From contig NZ_RHHQ01000008.1 in the NCBI RefSeq assembly GCF_003710825.1, positions 248,001-312,000 of the forward strand: DNA of 64,000 nucleotides, written 5' to 3'. Positions 1 to 8,635 of this stretch are shown here, piece after piece. This stretch comes from Brevibacillus fluminis (GTDB lineage Bacteria; Bacillota; Bacilli; Brevibacillales; Brevibacillaceae). Within the stretch, counting starts at the first letter, position 1. Every line of letters begins with the position of its first letter. The notes beneath the pieces were generated by a model, which saw only the letters and a list, made by a program, of their open reading frames with translations, had not been told where the DNA came from and did no database searches. Position numbers and translations under genes: made by a program.

Positions 1-153
1 AAGGATAAAATCATTGAATCATTCAACGGGGTATTGACCGCCACGTTCATATCTGTTGAATATTCGATCATTCTTGAACGGAAGCAACTATTACGAATTT
101 TTAGTATAAAAATAACAAGTACAACCCGAAAACTCGGGGTGATACTCACCTTT

Positions 154-188
154 ATGTAAGTACCTGTACTAAAAGTGCATACTTACAT
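154..188. promoter_or_regulatory. Inverted repeat, probable HxlR-family operator
   Basis: ATGTAAGTA at 154-162 is matched by its exact reverse complement TACTTACAT at 180-188. A second, nested inverted repeat AGTA-cctg-TACT lies at 159-170. The site ends about 60 bases before the oxidoreductase start, in the promoter region. AGTA/TACT half-sites resemble those reported for the YodB/CatR type of HxlR regulators, and an HxlR gene lies just beyond the oxidoreductase, so binding by that protein is the obvious inference. Confidence 0.5.
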
Positions 189-250
189 ATTTGCAGTGTA
201 ATCTTTACACTCAAGAACAGAAATAAATAAAACTTCCGGAGGACAATTCT

Positions 251-781
251 TTGAAATCTCTAGTTATCGTAACACACCCAAGCACAGAAACATCCATCAT
301 TAATAAGCGATGGATAGAAGAACTCAAAAAATATCCGAAAAAGTATACTGTTCACGAATTGTATAAGGTTTATCCTGATGGAAACATAGACGTGGAAAAA
401 GAACAAAAATTGGTTGAATCGCATGGTAATCTTGTTATGCAGTTCCCTATATATTGGTTTAACTGTCCGCCTCTCCTTAAAAAATGGCTTGACGATGTTT
501 TCGCTTATGGTTGGGCTTATGGTTCAAATGGAGGCGATAAATTAAAGAACCGCAAAATTGCTCTAGCTGTATCTGCCGGAATTAATAAAGAAGACTATAG
601 TGAAGAGGGAAGATATCGCTATACACTTGAACATTTATTATCTCCTTTTGAAACTACCTTCCTATACTGCAATGCAGATTACCGTTCGTTCTTTGCGTTT
701 TATGGTACAGAATATAACCCATCTGCAAGCGACTTGGAAAAAAGCGTACAAGATTATTTGAATTTTGTTGACAACCTATAA
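251..781 (+). CDS. Flavodoxin-like NAD(P)H oxidoreductase (quinone reductase / KefF-MdaB-like)
   Basis: This 176-residue protein starts at TTG, preceded by CGGAGGA at about 237-243. It has the flavodoxin_2 fold signature: an N-terminal beta strand running into a phosphate loop (VIVTHPS), then the QFPIYWFNCPPLLKKWLD segment around residues 65-82 and a WAYG motif that usually contacts FMN. Such cytosolic enzymes reduce quinones, azo or nitro compounds with two electrons from NAD(P)H. The converging HxlR gene and the upstream inverted repeat suggest electrophile- or thiol-stress control. The exact substrate cannot be told from sequence. Confidence 0.88.
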   Translation: MKSLVIVTHPSTETSIINKRWIEELKKYPKKYTVHELYKVYPDGNIDVEKEQKLVESHGNLVMQFPIYWFNCPPLLKKWLDDVFAYGWAYGSNGGDKLKNRKIALAVSAGINKEDYSEEGRYRYTLEHLLSPFETTFLYCNADYRSFFAFYGTEYNPSASDLEKSVQDYLNFVDNL

Positions 782-804
782 TAGGGACCTTCATTAAAGC
801 AAAA

Positions 805-839
805 AAAGAAGTATTTCCTTGTTCAGGAGATACTTCTTT
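805..839. terminator. Bidirectional intrinsic terminator
   Basis: A 14-bp stem (805-818 with 826-839, one G:U pair) encloses a 7-base loop, with A-runs on the left and T-runs on the right. It lies between the convergent oxidoreductase and HxlR genes and can terminate both. Confidence 0.8.
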
Positions 840-863
840 ATTATTTAAACAAAAAAACTTTGC

Positions 864-1223
864 CTACCGCTCTACAGCCTCCAGAGCTGGCAAACTGTTT
901 TTCTCTCCCCACTCGCACATCATATTTAACACTGGAATGAGAGAAAGACCACGTTCAGATAATGAATATTCAACTTTTGGAGGTATTTGAGGAAATTCCT
1001 GGCGTATAATAAGGCCATCTGCCTCCAGCTCTTTTAACATGATGCTCAGCGTTTTAAAAGAAATGGTACCGATACTTCGCTGCAGCGAATTAAACCGCAT
1101 AACCTTATTTTCAGACAGCCAATACATAATGATCATTTTATATTTACCGCCTATTAAAGACAACGTGTATCCAAAGCCAGTGTCTTTTAGTTTCACTTCA
1201 TGTGGAACACAGGTTCCGCGCAC
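864..1223 (-). CDS. HxlR-family winged-helix transcriptional regulator
   Basis: A 119-residue protein begins at GTG, with AAAGGAG ten bases upstream. It carries the HxlR pattern: GGKYKMIIMYWL, RFNSLQRSIGTISFKTL, then a wing containing PPKVEYSLSERG. A cysteine at residue 5 matches the position of the redox-sensing N-terminal cysteine in YodB-type sensors, so reversible thiol modification may control it (inference). It is transcribed toward the NAD(P)H oxidoreductase gene. A possible second operator-like repeat (TAAGTATA and TATGCTTA) lies in its own promoter near 1243-1270. Confidence 0.85.
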   Translation of the reverse strand: MRGTCVPHEVKLKDTGFGYTLSLIGGKYKMIIMYWLSENKVMRFNSLQRSIGTISFKTLSIMLKELEADGLIIRQEFPQIPPKVEYSLSERGLSLIPVLNMMCEWGEKNSLPALEAVER

Positions 1224-1339
1224 AAGTTACACTCTCCTTTTGATAAGTATAGGATATAAATATGCTTACTTGACAATAGATCATTTTGCATCTTATTGAA
1301 AGGATGTAAACCACTTAATTTGCTCGTACGAACGATGTT

Positions 1340-1690
1340 TAAGTCGAAGGAGGTTAACGAAATTGTCCGGTCCAGTCTACGCGTCGTATACGCCGATGCC
1401 ATCAAATCCTGATTGCTCGCGGATATAGGACGGGAACGCTGGCAAACACTCTGCGTCCTAGCTGTGTACGCGAACGTGGAGGGGAGTGTTGACTGAAACA
1501 GAAAACGGTTGCCTAAGCGCTTGGCGTAACTCGTGAGGCGGCGAAGGTATATTACGTTAAACTGGCCTTTAGCTTACTCAGCTGCCAGTCACGATGCGGC
1601 ACCCCGTCATTCAGGCTGTCTTGCAGGTTCCGTTAGCGGATTGCACGTTTGCTCAGCACGAATAAGAAAACCTCTTGCGACTGCGATTCA
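1340..1690 (+). other. Gene-free stretch, possible remnant of group II intron RNA domain I
   Basis: No credible protein is encoded between the HxlR promoter and the methyltransferase. The stretch is GC-richer than its flanks and has structured-RNA-like text. Around 1500-1570 there is GCGCTTGGCGTAACTCGTGA followed by GCGAAGG and TTAAACTGGCC, which resembles by memory the domain I sequence preceding bacterial group II intron maturase genes. No domain V hairpin or reverse transcriptase was found, so at best this is a 5-prime fragment. Confidence 0.3.
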
Positions 1691-1713
1691 GATACGATAG
1701 CAAAAGGGAGCGA

Positions 1714-2352
1714 TTACTGCTCGCTTCCTCCCTCTTTCACGCACACTGCGATTCCGATGAAATACCGGACGCCATCTCGCGGCTTTTCAAAAGTGACGCC
1801 TCTCTGATAATAAATCTCTGTCTCGGCAAAATCGACGAACAGCTCCTCGAATTCCTCTGGCGTCAGCTGGTGCACATGGAACGGCTCGCTGGTCGGCATC
1901 CCCCGCCCGCGTCCAAAGGGGCTGGATAAGACGAGAATGCCGCCCGGCCTCAGCATCCGGTAAAGATTTTCCATTACGGCGCGGTCATCTTCCACGTGCT
2001 CTATCGTTTCAAAGCAGAGAATCGTATCGAACTCCCCCAACCGATCAGGCAGCGTGCGGTCCGTCACATCCCCTTGCACATACTCGATTTTTTGATGGTT
2101 GTATTCCACATTGGCATAATCCAAGGTTTCCTGATCCAAGTCTACGGCCACGATCTGCGTCACTTCCCGCTTCCGCTCCTTCGCCGTCATATGGCTACCG
2201 TAACCGGTGCCGCAGGCAATATCGAGCACTCTCCCCTTTACGTAGGGTGTCGCGAAATAATAGCGGGCGAGATGCTCAAGCAGCATTCCGTTTGTGGCTT
2301 TCAACTGCTTTGGTATGATTCGCTCACCCGTCCATTCAAGCATTCTGTTCAC
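1714..2352 (-). CDS. Class I SAM-dependent methyltransferase
   Basis: This 212-residue protein has the methyltransferase_11/25 core. Motif I is VLDIACGTGYGS at about residues 42-53, the acidic end of strand 2 is VAVDLD, the QGDVTD segment follows, and motif IV lies near FETIEHV. A late segment reads RPGGILVLSSPFGRG. Proteins of this type methylate small molecules or lipids; no substrate-specific feature is visible. It stands alone, with the MITE-like element immediately upstream of its start and the possible intron remnant downstream. Confidence 0.82.
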   Translation of the reverse strand: MNRMLEWTGERIIPKQLKATNGMLLEHLARYYFATPYVKGRVLDIACGTGYGSHMTAKERKREVTQIVAVDLDQETLDYANVEYNHQKIEYVQGDVTDRTLPDRLGEFDTILCFETIEHVEDDRAVMENLYRMLRPGGILVLSSPFGRGRGMPTSEPFHVHQLTPEEFEELFVDFAETEIYYQRGVTFEKPRDGVRYFIGIAVCVKEGGSEQ

Positions 2353-2385
2353 TCTTTCCTGTCATGACTTCACTTGCAAGCTTAG

Positions 2386-2714
2386 TGTTCAGTGATAGTA
2401 AAGTTTTAGAGCTGGACCCCTTAATTTGAACGATTTCTTTATCGTAATAATGATGGGTACCACTAGTTAGATAATCATCTATAACGCGATGATTAGGACG
2501 ATATCCAGAAAACACTGGTCTCGTTCTGGCGCTCGTTCATATACTCCTCACCCTTTACGCAGATGAAATTTTACAAACATATTTTAACATAACACATTAA
2601 AGTGTACTGCCCGTTAGATAAGCAAGGGCTGCCGGTAGTTTTTAGTTTGAGCTATGAAGCACTAAGAAAACTAATTTTCAAATACCTGGTCTAAAACTTT
2701 ATTATCACTGAACA
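2386..2714. mobile_element. MITE-like element or IS remnant with 25-bp terminal inverted repeats
   Basis: The left end (2386-2410, beginning TGTTCAGTGATAGTAAAG) and the right end (2690-2714) are reverse complements with one mismatch over 25 bases; weaker similarity extends a few bases outward. The 329-bp element holds no transposase. Its interior includes a GCCCGTTAG...AAGGGCTGCCGG stretch. No target-site duplication is obvious. It probably moved using a transposase encoded elsewhere, or is an internally deleted insertion sequence. Confidence 0.6.
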
Positions 2715-2769
2715 ATAATCTCCAAATTTCAACACCAGCAATTATTATTTCAAAAATAACAGGCAATGG

Positions 2770-3210
2770 TGATCGAGAAGAATCGAAGGAAAACGTGGGG
2801 TTATCCAATTCTTAGAACAAGAAATTGAAACGTGAAATTTACACTGGTTCAAGGATGACATTGCTGGATGGTTGGAGCTAGCTTCTGAGGTAGAATACCT
2901 TTTTGGACCAATGATAAATGACCCAAAGTTTATCCTGGGACTGGAGAAAAAAATACTTGAACACTGTGCGTTCTGTGTTCGTGAAAATGATGGGCTACCT
3001 GGATCGCGTTTACTCGGTGGTGTATGGTTTTCATAATCAGATGCCTCTTACTACAAGATTGGGTGGCTATCCGTTTCGTCCCAAGTGAGAAACAGAGGAT
3101 CGCGACAGCGCTGCTTCGGCATATTTTGAAGAGAGTTGCTTCTCCTGCAGAGGTTTCTGTCAACGCCAAAAATTTAAGCCAATGATTCCGTAGAAGAATT
3201 AATATCTTAA
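2770..3210 (+). pseudogene. Decayed GNAT N-acetyltransferase gene
   Basis: The forward frame from 2806 reads QFLEQEIET-stop-N, then WFKDDIAGWLELASEVEYLF and on to CAFCVRENDGLPGSRLLGG, a typical GNAT-family core. The frame is broken by TGA at 2833-2835 (where TGG would give tryptophan) and TAA at 3034-3036. A one-base loss near 3090 shifts the frame; restoring it gives RNRGIATALLRHILKRVASP, the acetyl-CoA binding loop and helix. An internal deletion and another shift follow, before FKPM and a terminal VEELIS-stop ending at 3210. The gene is clearly dead. Confidence 0.8.
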
Positions 3211-3364
3211 TAGTTAAATAGTGGCGCTTGTTTTTTGCAAATAAATCCCCGTGAGTTAAACTAAGGCTGCCTTAAAAGATTTACGGAAATCTTTATGCTA
3301 GCGGGCAAGGGGGAATTCACCTAGTGAGTAAAATCTCGGAAATCTCTCAAAGCGAGGAAATGCT

Positions 3365-3736
3365 ATGACGTCATTTGGATTCAGACCATATGTAAGTCTA
3401 ATAGGATTTTGTTTATTTATTTTCACCATGTTGGTTAATATCGCTTTTAGGTCAACATCAGACCCAGGTTCAAAAATGCTTTTATCAACGATTGGTGCAA
3501 TCTTTTTAGTGTTTACCTTAATGTGGGGGCTGGTCGGTGTTATCGAGTTTATTACATTAGTTAGAAAAACAAACAAGATGAAAACAGATTTAAAAAATGT
3601 GCTAATTGATAGAGAAGAATATCGTAAAAAATCAAAAAGTCTTAAAAGATGTTACCTGGTAAATGTAAGCTATCTTGTCATTGTTTCGATTCAACTTTGG
3701 TATGTAATCAGTAATTGGAACGCTTTAAATTTATAA
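3365..3736 (+). CDS. Small membrane protein of unknown function
   Basis: This 123-residue protein has three predicted membrane helices, at about residues 8-27, 38-63 and 95-115. A basic cytosolic stretch (RKTNKMKTD...REEYRKKSKS) lies between the second and third. AGGAA lies a few bases before the ATG. Base composition is AT-rich like the surrounding decayed region and unlike the cobalamin operon next door. I do not recognise the family. Confidence 0.55.
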   Translation: MTSFGFRPYVSLIGFCLFIFTMLVNIAFRSTSDPGSKMLLSTIGAIFLVFTLMWGLVGVIEFITLVRKTNKMKTDLKNVLIDREEYRKKSKSLKRCYLVNVSYLVIVSIQLWYVISNWNALNL

Positions 3737-3781
3737 ACCTCACAATATACATGCAACGAACGGATACGTTAAAGCAAAAAC

Positions 3782-3827
3782 AAAAACCCGGCCCTCCCCT
3801 ACCGCTTCAGGAGATAACCAGGTTTTT
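3782..3827 (-). terminator. Intrinsic terminator of the cobalamin operon
   Basis: AAAAACCCGG at 3782-3791 pairs with CCAGGTTTTT at 3818-3827 (one mismatch). Read on the minus strand, the hairpin overlaps the 3-prime end of cbiO and runs into a T-rich tract. Confidence 0.7.
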
Positions 3828-4686
3828 CATCCTTCCTACTGTCAAACATAGCAAGCCGTGCCCGCCATTCGTCAATACTGCGGGGAATATCACGATTCGT
3901 CATCTGCTCTTTCCATCTAACCGGCAATGCCTGCCATAATGCCACCATCTGCGGCAGTCCGAGCTGCAGCGCCTCCAGCTCCTCCGCTGAGACCAATACT
4001 TCATGCGGCTCTCCTTGCATGACCAGCCGCCCGTTTTCCATCACGAATACCCAGTCCGCCCAGCTCCAAGCCAACTCGAGGTCGTGAGTCGCCATCAAGA
4101 TAGCGGTGCCTGCCTGATGGATTTGTTCGAGCTCTTCGATCAAGCGCCGCGTCTGTGACGGATCGAGGTAGGCGGTCGGCTCGTCGAGCAGCAGCAGCTG
4201 CGGGGAGAGCACCATTACGCCGGCTAATGAGACGCGTTTTTTTTGCCCAAGGCTTAGCTGATGCAGCGGTCGGTCCGCAAGCTCGGTCAGCTGAAACCGT
4301 TCAAGTGCTGCCTGCACCTTTTCCTTCACTTCCCGATCCGGCAGCCCTTGGTTGCACAGGCCGTACGATATGTCCTCGGCAACAGTCCCGGCGACCAGCT
4401 GCTGCTCCGGATCTTGCAGCACCAGCCCTACGTCCCGGCGCAATGCCAGAAGCGAACGTCTGTCATAGGTTACGGGCTTGCCTTGCCAAAAAACAGTTCC
4501 CTCGTCAGGACGGCATAAGCCGTTCGCCGTAAGGAACAGTGTCGACTTGCCGCAGCCGTTGCGTCCGAGCAGTACGCTTTTTTTGCCTGCCGGGACCGAG
4601 AGTGTTAAATCGCGGATCGCCGGCTCTTTTGCCCCTGGATACGTATAATGCAGGCCTGTTGCTTGCAGCAACGTTGTCGTTGTCAT
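3799..4686 (-). CDS. cbiO: Cobalt ECF/ABC transporter ATPase CbiO
   Basis: This ATPase of the CbiMNQO cobalt importer has 295 residues when started at the ATG at 4686, which overlaps the cbiQ stop as ATGA and has GGGGGG just upstream; the longer reading from 4704 lacks this support. Walker A is GRNGCGKST (about 41-49), the ABC signature is LSLGQKKR (about 144-151), and Walker B is LLLLDEPT (about 164-171), followed by the switch histidine in MATHD. It is the last gene of the operon and supplies the energy for Co2+ uptake for corrin synthesis. Confidence 0.95.
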   Translation of the reverse strand: MTTTTLLQATGLHYTYPGAKEPAIRDLTLSVPAGKKSVLLGRNGCGKSTLFLTANGLCRPDEGTVFWQGKPVTYDRRSLLALRRDVGLVLQDPEQQLVAGTVAEDISYGLCNQGLPDREVKEKVQAALERFQLTELADRPLHQLSLGQKKRVSLAGVMVLSPQLLLLDEPTAYLDPSQTRRLIEELEQIHQAGTAILMATHDLELAWSWADWVFVMENGRLVMQGEPHEVLVSAEELEALQLGLPQMVALWQALPVRWKEQMTNRDIPRSIDEWRARLAMFDSRKDEKPGYLLKR

Positions 4687-5474
4687 AAATAGCCCCCCAT
4701 CCATAGTTCCATCCCTGCCAGCAATACGATTCCCAGTACGGCCTCCGCTTCATGGCGGGCCGACCGTTTGTAGTGCGTCAATGACAGGACGCGTAAATCT
4801 CCCTGAAACCCGCGCGCCGCAAGCCCGATGGACAGCTGCCGGTAACGCTGCATTGTACGGACGAACAGCATTCGCACGAGCATGCCAGCATCTTTCAGTC
4901 CGGCACGGATGCCGTTGTAGCCGCCCCGCGCCTGTTGCCCGACATAGAGCTGCGCCGCTGCTTCCCAAATCACGAAAACAAACCGGTACATGACCATCAG
5001 CAGCTCGCAGATTAGCGTCGGGACGCGCAATCGTTTGAGGACTTGCATCATTTCCGCAAACGGGACCGTCAACAAGATGAACGACAGGCAGGCAAACGAA
5101 GCGATCGAGCGCGAAAAGAGAATGACTGCTTTTTCCAGCCCGGCCTTGCTCAGATAGACGGCCCATGCCGAAACATGGATCGCATAAAGCGAATTCGCTG
5201 GAAGATGGCTCGCAGCTGTTATTTCGATCAGGAGGGCTGGCAAGCTGGCAAAGAGAAATAAGGATGCGACCGCTACCATCTTCGCATAAAACGAAAACGG
5301 GATGTTGGCATAAGCCACGATCCACAAGCTAATCCAAGCCGTAATCGACCATTGAACAAGCGGTTGTCCTGCCAGCACAAGCACAAGCAGCACACAGGCG
5401 AACAGCACTTTTTGTCCAGGTGGCAGGTGTCTCAGCCGATTGCCATACGCCAGAGTGTCAATCTGCATGCTCAC
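4683..5474 (-). CDS. cbiQ: Cobalt ECF transporter transmembrane protein CbiQ
   Basis: A 263-residue integral membrane protein of the EcfT/CbiQ family. It has several hydrophobic helices and the two cytosolic coupling motifs of this family: an Ala-Arg-Gly near GQQARGGY and another in GLAARGFQGD. These dock onto the CbiO ATPase. The gene overlaps cbiN at 5471-5474 and cbiO at 4683-4686 by four bases each, indicating translational coupling within the transporter block. Confidence 0.94.
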   Translation of the reverse strand: MSMQIDTLAYGNRLRHLPPGQKVLFACVLLVLVLAGQPLVQWSITAWISLWIVAYANIPFSFYAKMVAVASLFLFASLPALLIEITAASHLPANSLYAIHVSAWAVYLSKAGLEKAVILFSRSIASFACLSFILLTVPFAEMMQVLKRLRVPTLICELLMVMYRFVFVIWEAAAQLYVGQQARGGYNGIRAGLKDAGMLVRMLFVRTMQRYRQLSIGLAARGFQGDLRVLSLTHYKRSARHEAEAVLGIVLLAGMELWMGGYL

Positions 5475-5776
5475 ATGCTTTTCTCCTCAACGGCAGCCTG
5501 CTTGCGCGAACGCCCCCGGTACAACCCGACCGCATAGCCGACGATTCCTGCACCGATCGCGGCTTGCACAGCAAACAGCAAGCTTTCTGTTTCCCCGCCC
5601 GGCGGTTCAATGAGCGGCTGGAACCATGGCTCATAGTTCGGATTGATTTCCTGGATGGCCTCTTCCGCCTTGCCGTCAGCCCCGCCAAATTCGGAGTTTT
5701 TGACAAAAAGCAAAGGAAGCACAACCAATGCGACCACAATGAGGAATAAAAGGAGATTCATTTTTGCCATTTTCAT
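5471..5776 (-). CDS. cbiN: Cobalt transporter small subunit CbiN
   Basis: This 101-residue protein has the standard CbiN layout: an N-terminal helix (about 6-24), an extracytoplasmic loop with EFGGADGKAEEAIQEINPNY and PWFQPLIEPPGGETESLLF, and a second helix, GAGIVGYAVGLY. CbiN associates with CbiM and is needed for Co2+ loading. It overlaps cbiQ by four bases and is separated from cbiM by three. Confidence 0.95.
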   Translation of the reverse strand: MKMAKMNLLLFLIVVALVVLPLLFVKNSEFGGADGKAEEAIQEINPNYEPWFQPLIEPPGGETESLLFAVQAAIGAGIVGYAVGLYRGRSRKQAAVEEKSM

Positions 5777-5779
5777 CGA

Positions 5780-6538
5780 TTATCCCTCCTGTTTGACCAG
5801 TTTCAACTGTTTTAACTCATGCGCATTGTACGCTTTCAGGAAGTTCCACACGATGACAGTCAGAAGCCCTTCGCTGATTGCAAGCGGCACCTGTGTGATC
5901 GCAAAAATCCCGGCGAATTTCAAAAAGGATGCCATGACACCGCCCGTCTCAGCAGGGAACGCCAATGCCAGTTGGATCGAGGTCACGATATAGGTGGCCA
6001 GGTCGGCTAGCGCTGCAGCCAAAAAGATACCCAAGCGCTCACCGCCGCCCATGCGCGTGTTCAAGCGGAAAATACCATACGCCACAAAAGGTCCGACGAT
6101 GGCCATGGAAACCGCGTTCGCTCCAAGCGTCGTCAGGCCGCCATGTGCCAAGAGCAGCGCCTGAAATAACAGGACAAAGCTGCCTAAAACGGTCATGGCT
6201 GTCGGGCCGAACAGCACCGCTCCAAGTCCCGTTCCGGTCGGATGGGAGCTGCTTCCTGTCACCGACGGCATCTTTAATGCAGAAAGGACAAACGTGAACG
6301 CGCCGGACAAACCGAGCAACAGCTTGAGCTCCGGATTTTCCTTGACGATCTTGCTGATCGACCGCAATCCATATAGGAAGAACGGCAAAAAGACAACCCA
6401 CCAAAAAATCGCCCAGCCCGCTGGCAAAAATCCTTCCATGATGTGCATGGCGTAGCTCGTTTCCGGTACGTTCAGCGTGAAATAAAGCGTAAATGCGGCA
6501 ACAAGCAGCCCTGTTGCGATCAGCCGATTTTTGTTCAT
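5780..6538 (-). CDS. cbiM: Cobalt transporter substrate-capture protein CbiM
   Basis: A 252-residue polytopic membrane protein. A signal-like N-terminal helix ends ...ETSYA before MHIMEGFLP, so cleavage would expose the Met-His amino terminus used as a metal ligand in CbiM/NikM proteins. Further conserved segments are [16 protein letters not shown] and [14 protein letters not shown], which supply additional His and Gly signatures. The start overlaps the end of cbiP by four bases. Its place in a B12 operon supports Co2+ rather than Ni2+. Confidence 0.95.
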   Translation of the reverse strand: MNKNRLIATGLLVAAFTLYFTLNVPETSYAMHIMEGFLPAGWAIFWWVVFLPFFLYGLRSISKIVKENPELKLLLGLSGAFTFVLSALKMPSVTGSSSHPTGTGLGAVLFGPTAMTVLGSFVLLFQALLLAHGGLTTLGANAVSMAIVGPFVAYGIFRLNTRMGGGERLGIFLAAALADLATYIVTSIQLALAFPAETGGVMASFLKFAGIFAITQVPLAISEGLLTVIVWNFLKAYNAHELKQLKLVKQEG

Positions 6539-8058
6539 ACTCTCACTCCCCCATTTTCTTTGACATTGAGCAACTGGTACACCTTCTCCATGTCCATATG
6601 CTCCACTACATGTCGGGCAAGCCCCTCGTACGCTTCCTCCCGCCGATCTGCTTCCGTCAACACGTTGCGGTCCAGCGGGTCAAGCCCTTTTTTCACACGC
6701 AACCGATTGCAAAGCTCCCGTGTAAACGAACGGTTGTGGAACAACCCGTGCAAGTACGTGCCGAAGACTTGCCCATCCACCGACACCGCGCCATCCAAAC
6801 GGCCATCCGCCAATTGCAGGAACGGTTGTGCAGAGCCTGTCATGGTGGAGATGCCGAGATGAATTTCGTAGCCTTCCAGCTCGAGTGCATCTTCCCATGC
6901 AGCTATCAGTCTGCCAGTCATCTGCACTGTTTTCTTTTCCGCCTGAAACACGGTATCGATCGGCAAAAAGCCCAAGCCTGCCGCCTCCGATTGGCCATTT
7001 TCCACGCCATCCGGATCAAACAGCCGCTCACCCAGCATCTGATAACCGCCACATATCCCGATGATTTGCGTCCCTTTTGCACGCAGCGAACGAATCGGTT
7101 GTTCAAAACCCGCCCCACGTAGCCAATTGAGGTCATCGAGCGTGTTTTTGGTGCCCGGGATGATCAGAAGGTCTGGCGTCCCCAGCTCGCCTACGTGCCG
7201 CACATAGCGGACACCAGCCTCCGGCTCATCGAACAGCGGGTCAAAGTCGGTAAAGTTGGATATGCGTGGCAAACGCAAAATTGCGATGTCGATGGAAAAC
7301 TCGTCAGATCGTGGCCTCTTGAAGCGAAGCGAGGCGAGCGCGAGGGAATCCTCCGCATCGATCCCGACATCGAAATAAGGAAGGACTGCCAGCACCGGTA
7401 TGCCGGTCTCACGCTCCAGCCACTCGACGCCATCGTCTAAAAGCTCGCGGCGCCCGCGGAATTTGTTGATCACAAAGCCTTTGATCCGCTTGCGCTCGCT
7501 TTCCGTCAAAAGCGCCAGCGTGCCGATGATGCTCGCAAATACGCCGCCGCGTTCAATGTCAGCTACCAAAATGACCGCCGCGTCCGCCAGCTCGGCGATC
7601 CGCATGTTGGCGATATCCCGGTCGCGCAGGTTGATTTCGGCTGGGCTGCCCGCTCCCTCGATGACCAGCACATCGTACTCGGCTGCCAGTCTGTCGTACG
7701 ATTCGCTGACGAATGGCATCGCCTGCCGCACGTAGCTTGCTCGATAATCACTGGCATCAAGATCGGCAAAACGCTTGCCGTGCACGATCATCTCCGCCAC
7801 CATATCCTGTTTCGGCTTGAGCAAAATCGGGTTCATATCGGTCGTCGGCTCAATCCGCGCCGCTTCCGCCTGCACGCCCTGCGCCCGGCCGATCTCTCCG
7901 CCTGATTTCGTGACATAAGAATTGAGCGCCATGTTTTGCGACTTGAATGGCGCCACCTTAAAGCCTTGATTGGCAAAAATGCGGCATAACGCAGTAGCGA
8001 GCATGCTTTTTCCTGCGTCGGATGACGTTCCTTGCACCATGATGGCGCGAGCTTTCAT
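6535..8058 (-). CDS. cbiP: Cobyric acid synthase CbiP (CobQ)
   Basis: It amidates the b, d, e and g carboxylates of adenosylcobyrinate a,c-diamide with ATP and glutamine. Starting at the ATG at 8058 (AAAGGAGG upstream, 19 bases after the cobO stop) gives 507 residues, normal for the family. The N-terminal P-loop region reads [12 protein letters not shown] dethiobiotin-synthetase-like domain follows, then a class I glutaminase domain with the nucleophile in [11 protein letters not shown] (Cys336) and a late histidine in GTYLHGLF. Confidence 0.96.
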   Translation of the reverse strand: MKARAIMVQGTSSDAGKSMLATALCRIFANQGFKVAPFKSQNMALNSYVTKSGGEIGRAQGVQAEAARIEPTTDMNPILLKPKQDMVAEMIVHGKRFADLDASDYRASYVRQAMPFVSESYDRLAAEYDVLVIEGAGSPAEINLRDRDIANMRIAELADAAVILVADIERGGVFASIIGTLALLTESERKRIKGFVINKFRGRRELLDDGVEWLERETGIPVLAVLPYFDVGIDAEDSLALASLRFKRPRSDEFSIDIAILRLPRISNFTDFDPLFDEPEAGVRYVRHVGELGTPDLLIIPGTKNTLDDLNWLRGAGFEQPIRSLRAKGTQIIGICGGYQMLGERLFDPDGVENGQSEAAGLGFLPIDTVFQAEKKTVQMTGRLIAAWEDALELEGYEIHLGISTMTGSAQPFLQLADGRLDGAVSVDGQVFGTYLHGLFHNRSFTRELCNRLRVKKGLDPLDRNVLTEADRREEAYEGLARHVVEHMDMEKVYQLLNVKENGGVRV

Positions 8059-8077
8059 AGTCGTATCCTCCTTTCCG

Positions 8078-8635
8078 CTAGAATTCCAGCCCTTTGACCG
8101 CTCCAATGCCTTCCTCGTAATAATGCTTGGTCGGCTCGATCGTCGAGATCAAATCGGACAGTGCCAACAGCTCTTCGTTTGCGCTACGCCCTGTCACCAC
8201 CAGATGCATGTGTGCCGGACGATTGCGGATCGCCTCGACCACTTCGGCGAGCGGCAGGACATCATCGATAGGAAATTTGGAGATGGCGAGCGCATTGTTC
8301 AGCTCATCGAGCACCAAGAGGTCGAGTGCCGGATCAGCAAGCGCCTCCTTGGCAATTTGCCAGGCGCGCTCCAATGCCGCGCGATGCTCCTCTGGCGTTT
8401 TCGTCCAGGTGAAGCCGATGCCCAATTGCTCCATCTCCACGCCCAAACGTTTCAGCGCCAACGCCTCCCCGTAGGTGCGCTCCGGCGATTTGATGAACTG
8501 CAAAATCCGCACGTTCATCCCCCGTCCGATCGCCCGTAGGGTTACCCCGAGCGAAGCGGTCGTTTTCCCTTTGCCGTCTCCGGTGTATACCAAAAACAAT
8601 CCTCTTCTGCCTGCTTTCCCTTCGCTTGCGCTCAT
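8078..8635 (-). CDS. cobO: Cob(I)yrinic acid a,c-diamide adenosyltransferase (CobO/BtuR type)
   Basis: This cytosolic enzyme transfers the adenosyl group of ATP to Co(I) corrinoids. With the ATG at 8635, whose first base is the last base of the cbiA stop (TGATG), the product is 185 residues, close to other BtuR proteins. The P-loop VYTGDGKGKTTAS lies at about 17-29, and LDLLVLDELNNAL matches the family signature. A longer start at 8677 would lie inside cbiA and is less likely. Confidence 0.94.
   Translation of the reverse strand: MSASEGKAGRRGLFLVYTGDGKGKTTASLGVTLRAIGRGMNVRILQFIKSPERTYGEALALKRLGVEMEQLGIGFTWTKTPEEHRAALERAWQIAKEALADPALDLLVLDELNNALAISKFPIDDVLPLAEVVEAIRNRPAHMHLVVTGRSANEELLALSDLISTIEPTKHYYEEGIGAVKGLEF

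Noticed and set aside
1..159. Open frame from the window edge to a TAA at 157
   Set aside because: It has no recognisable domain, AT-rich random-looking composition and overlaps the promoter region; it may be a chance frame.
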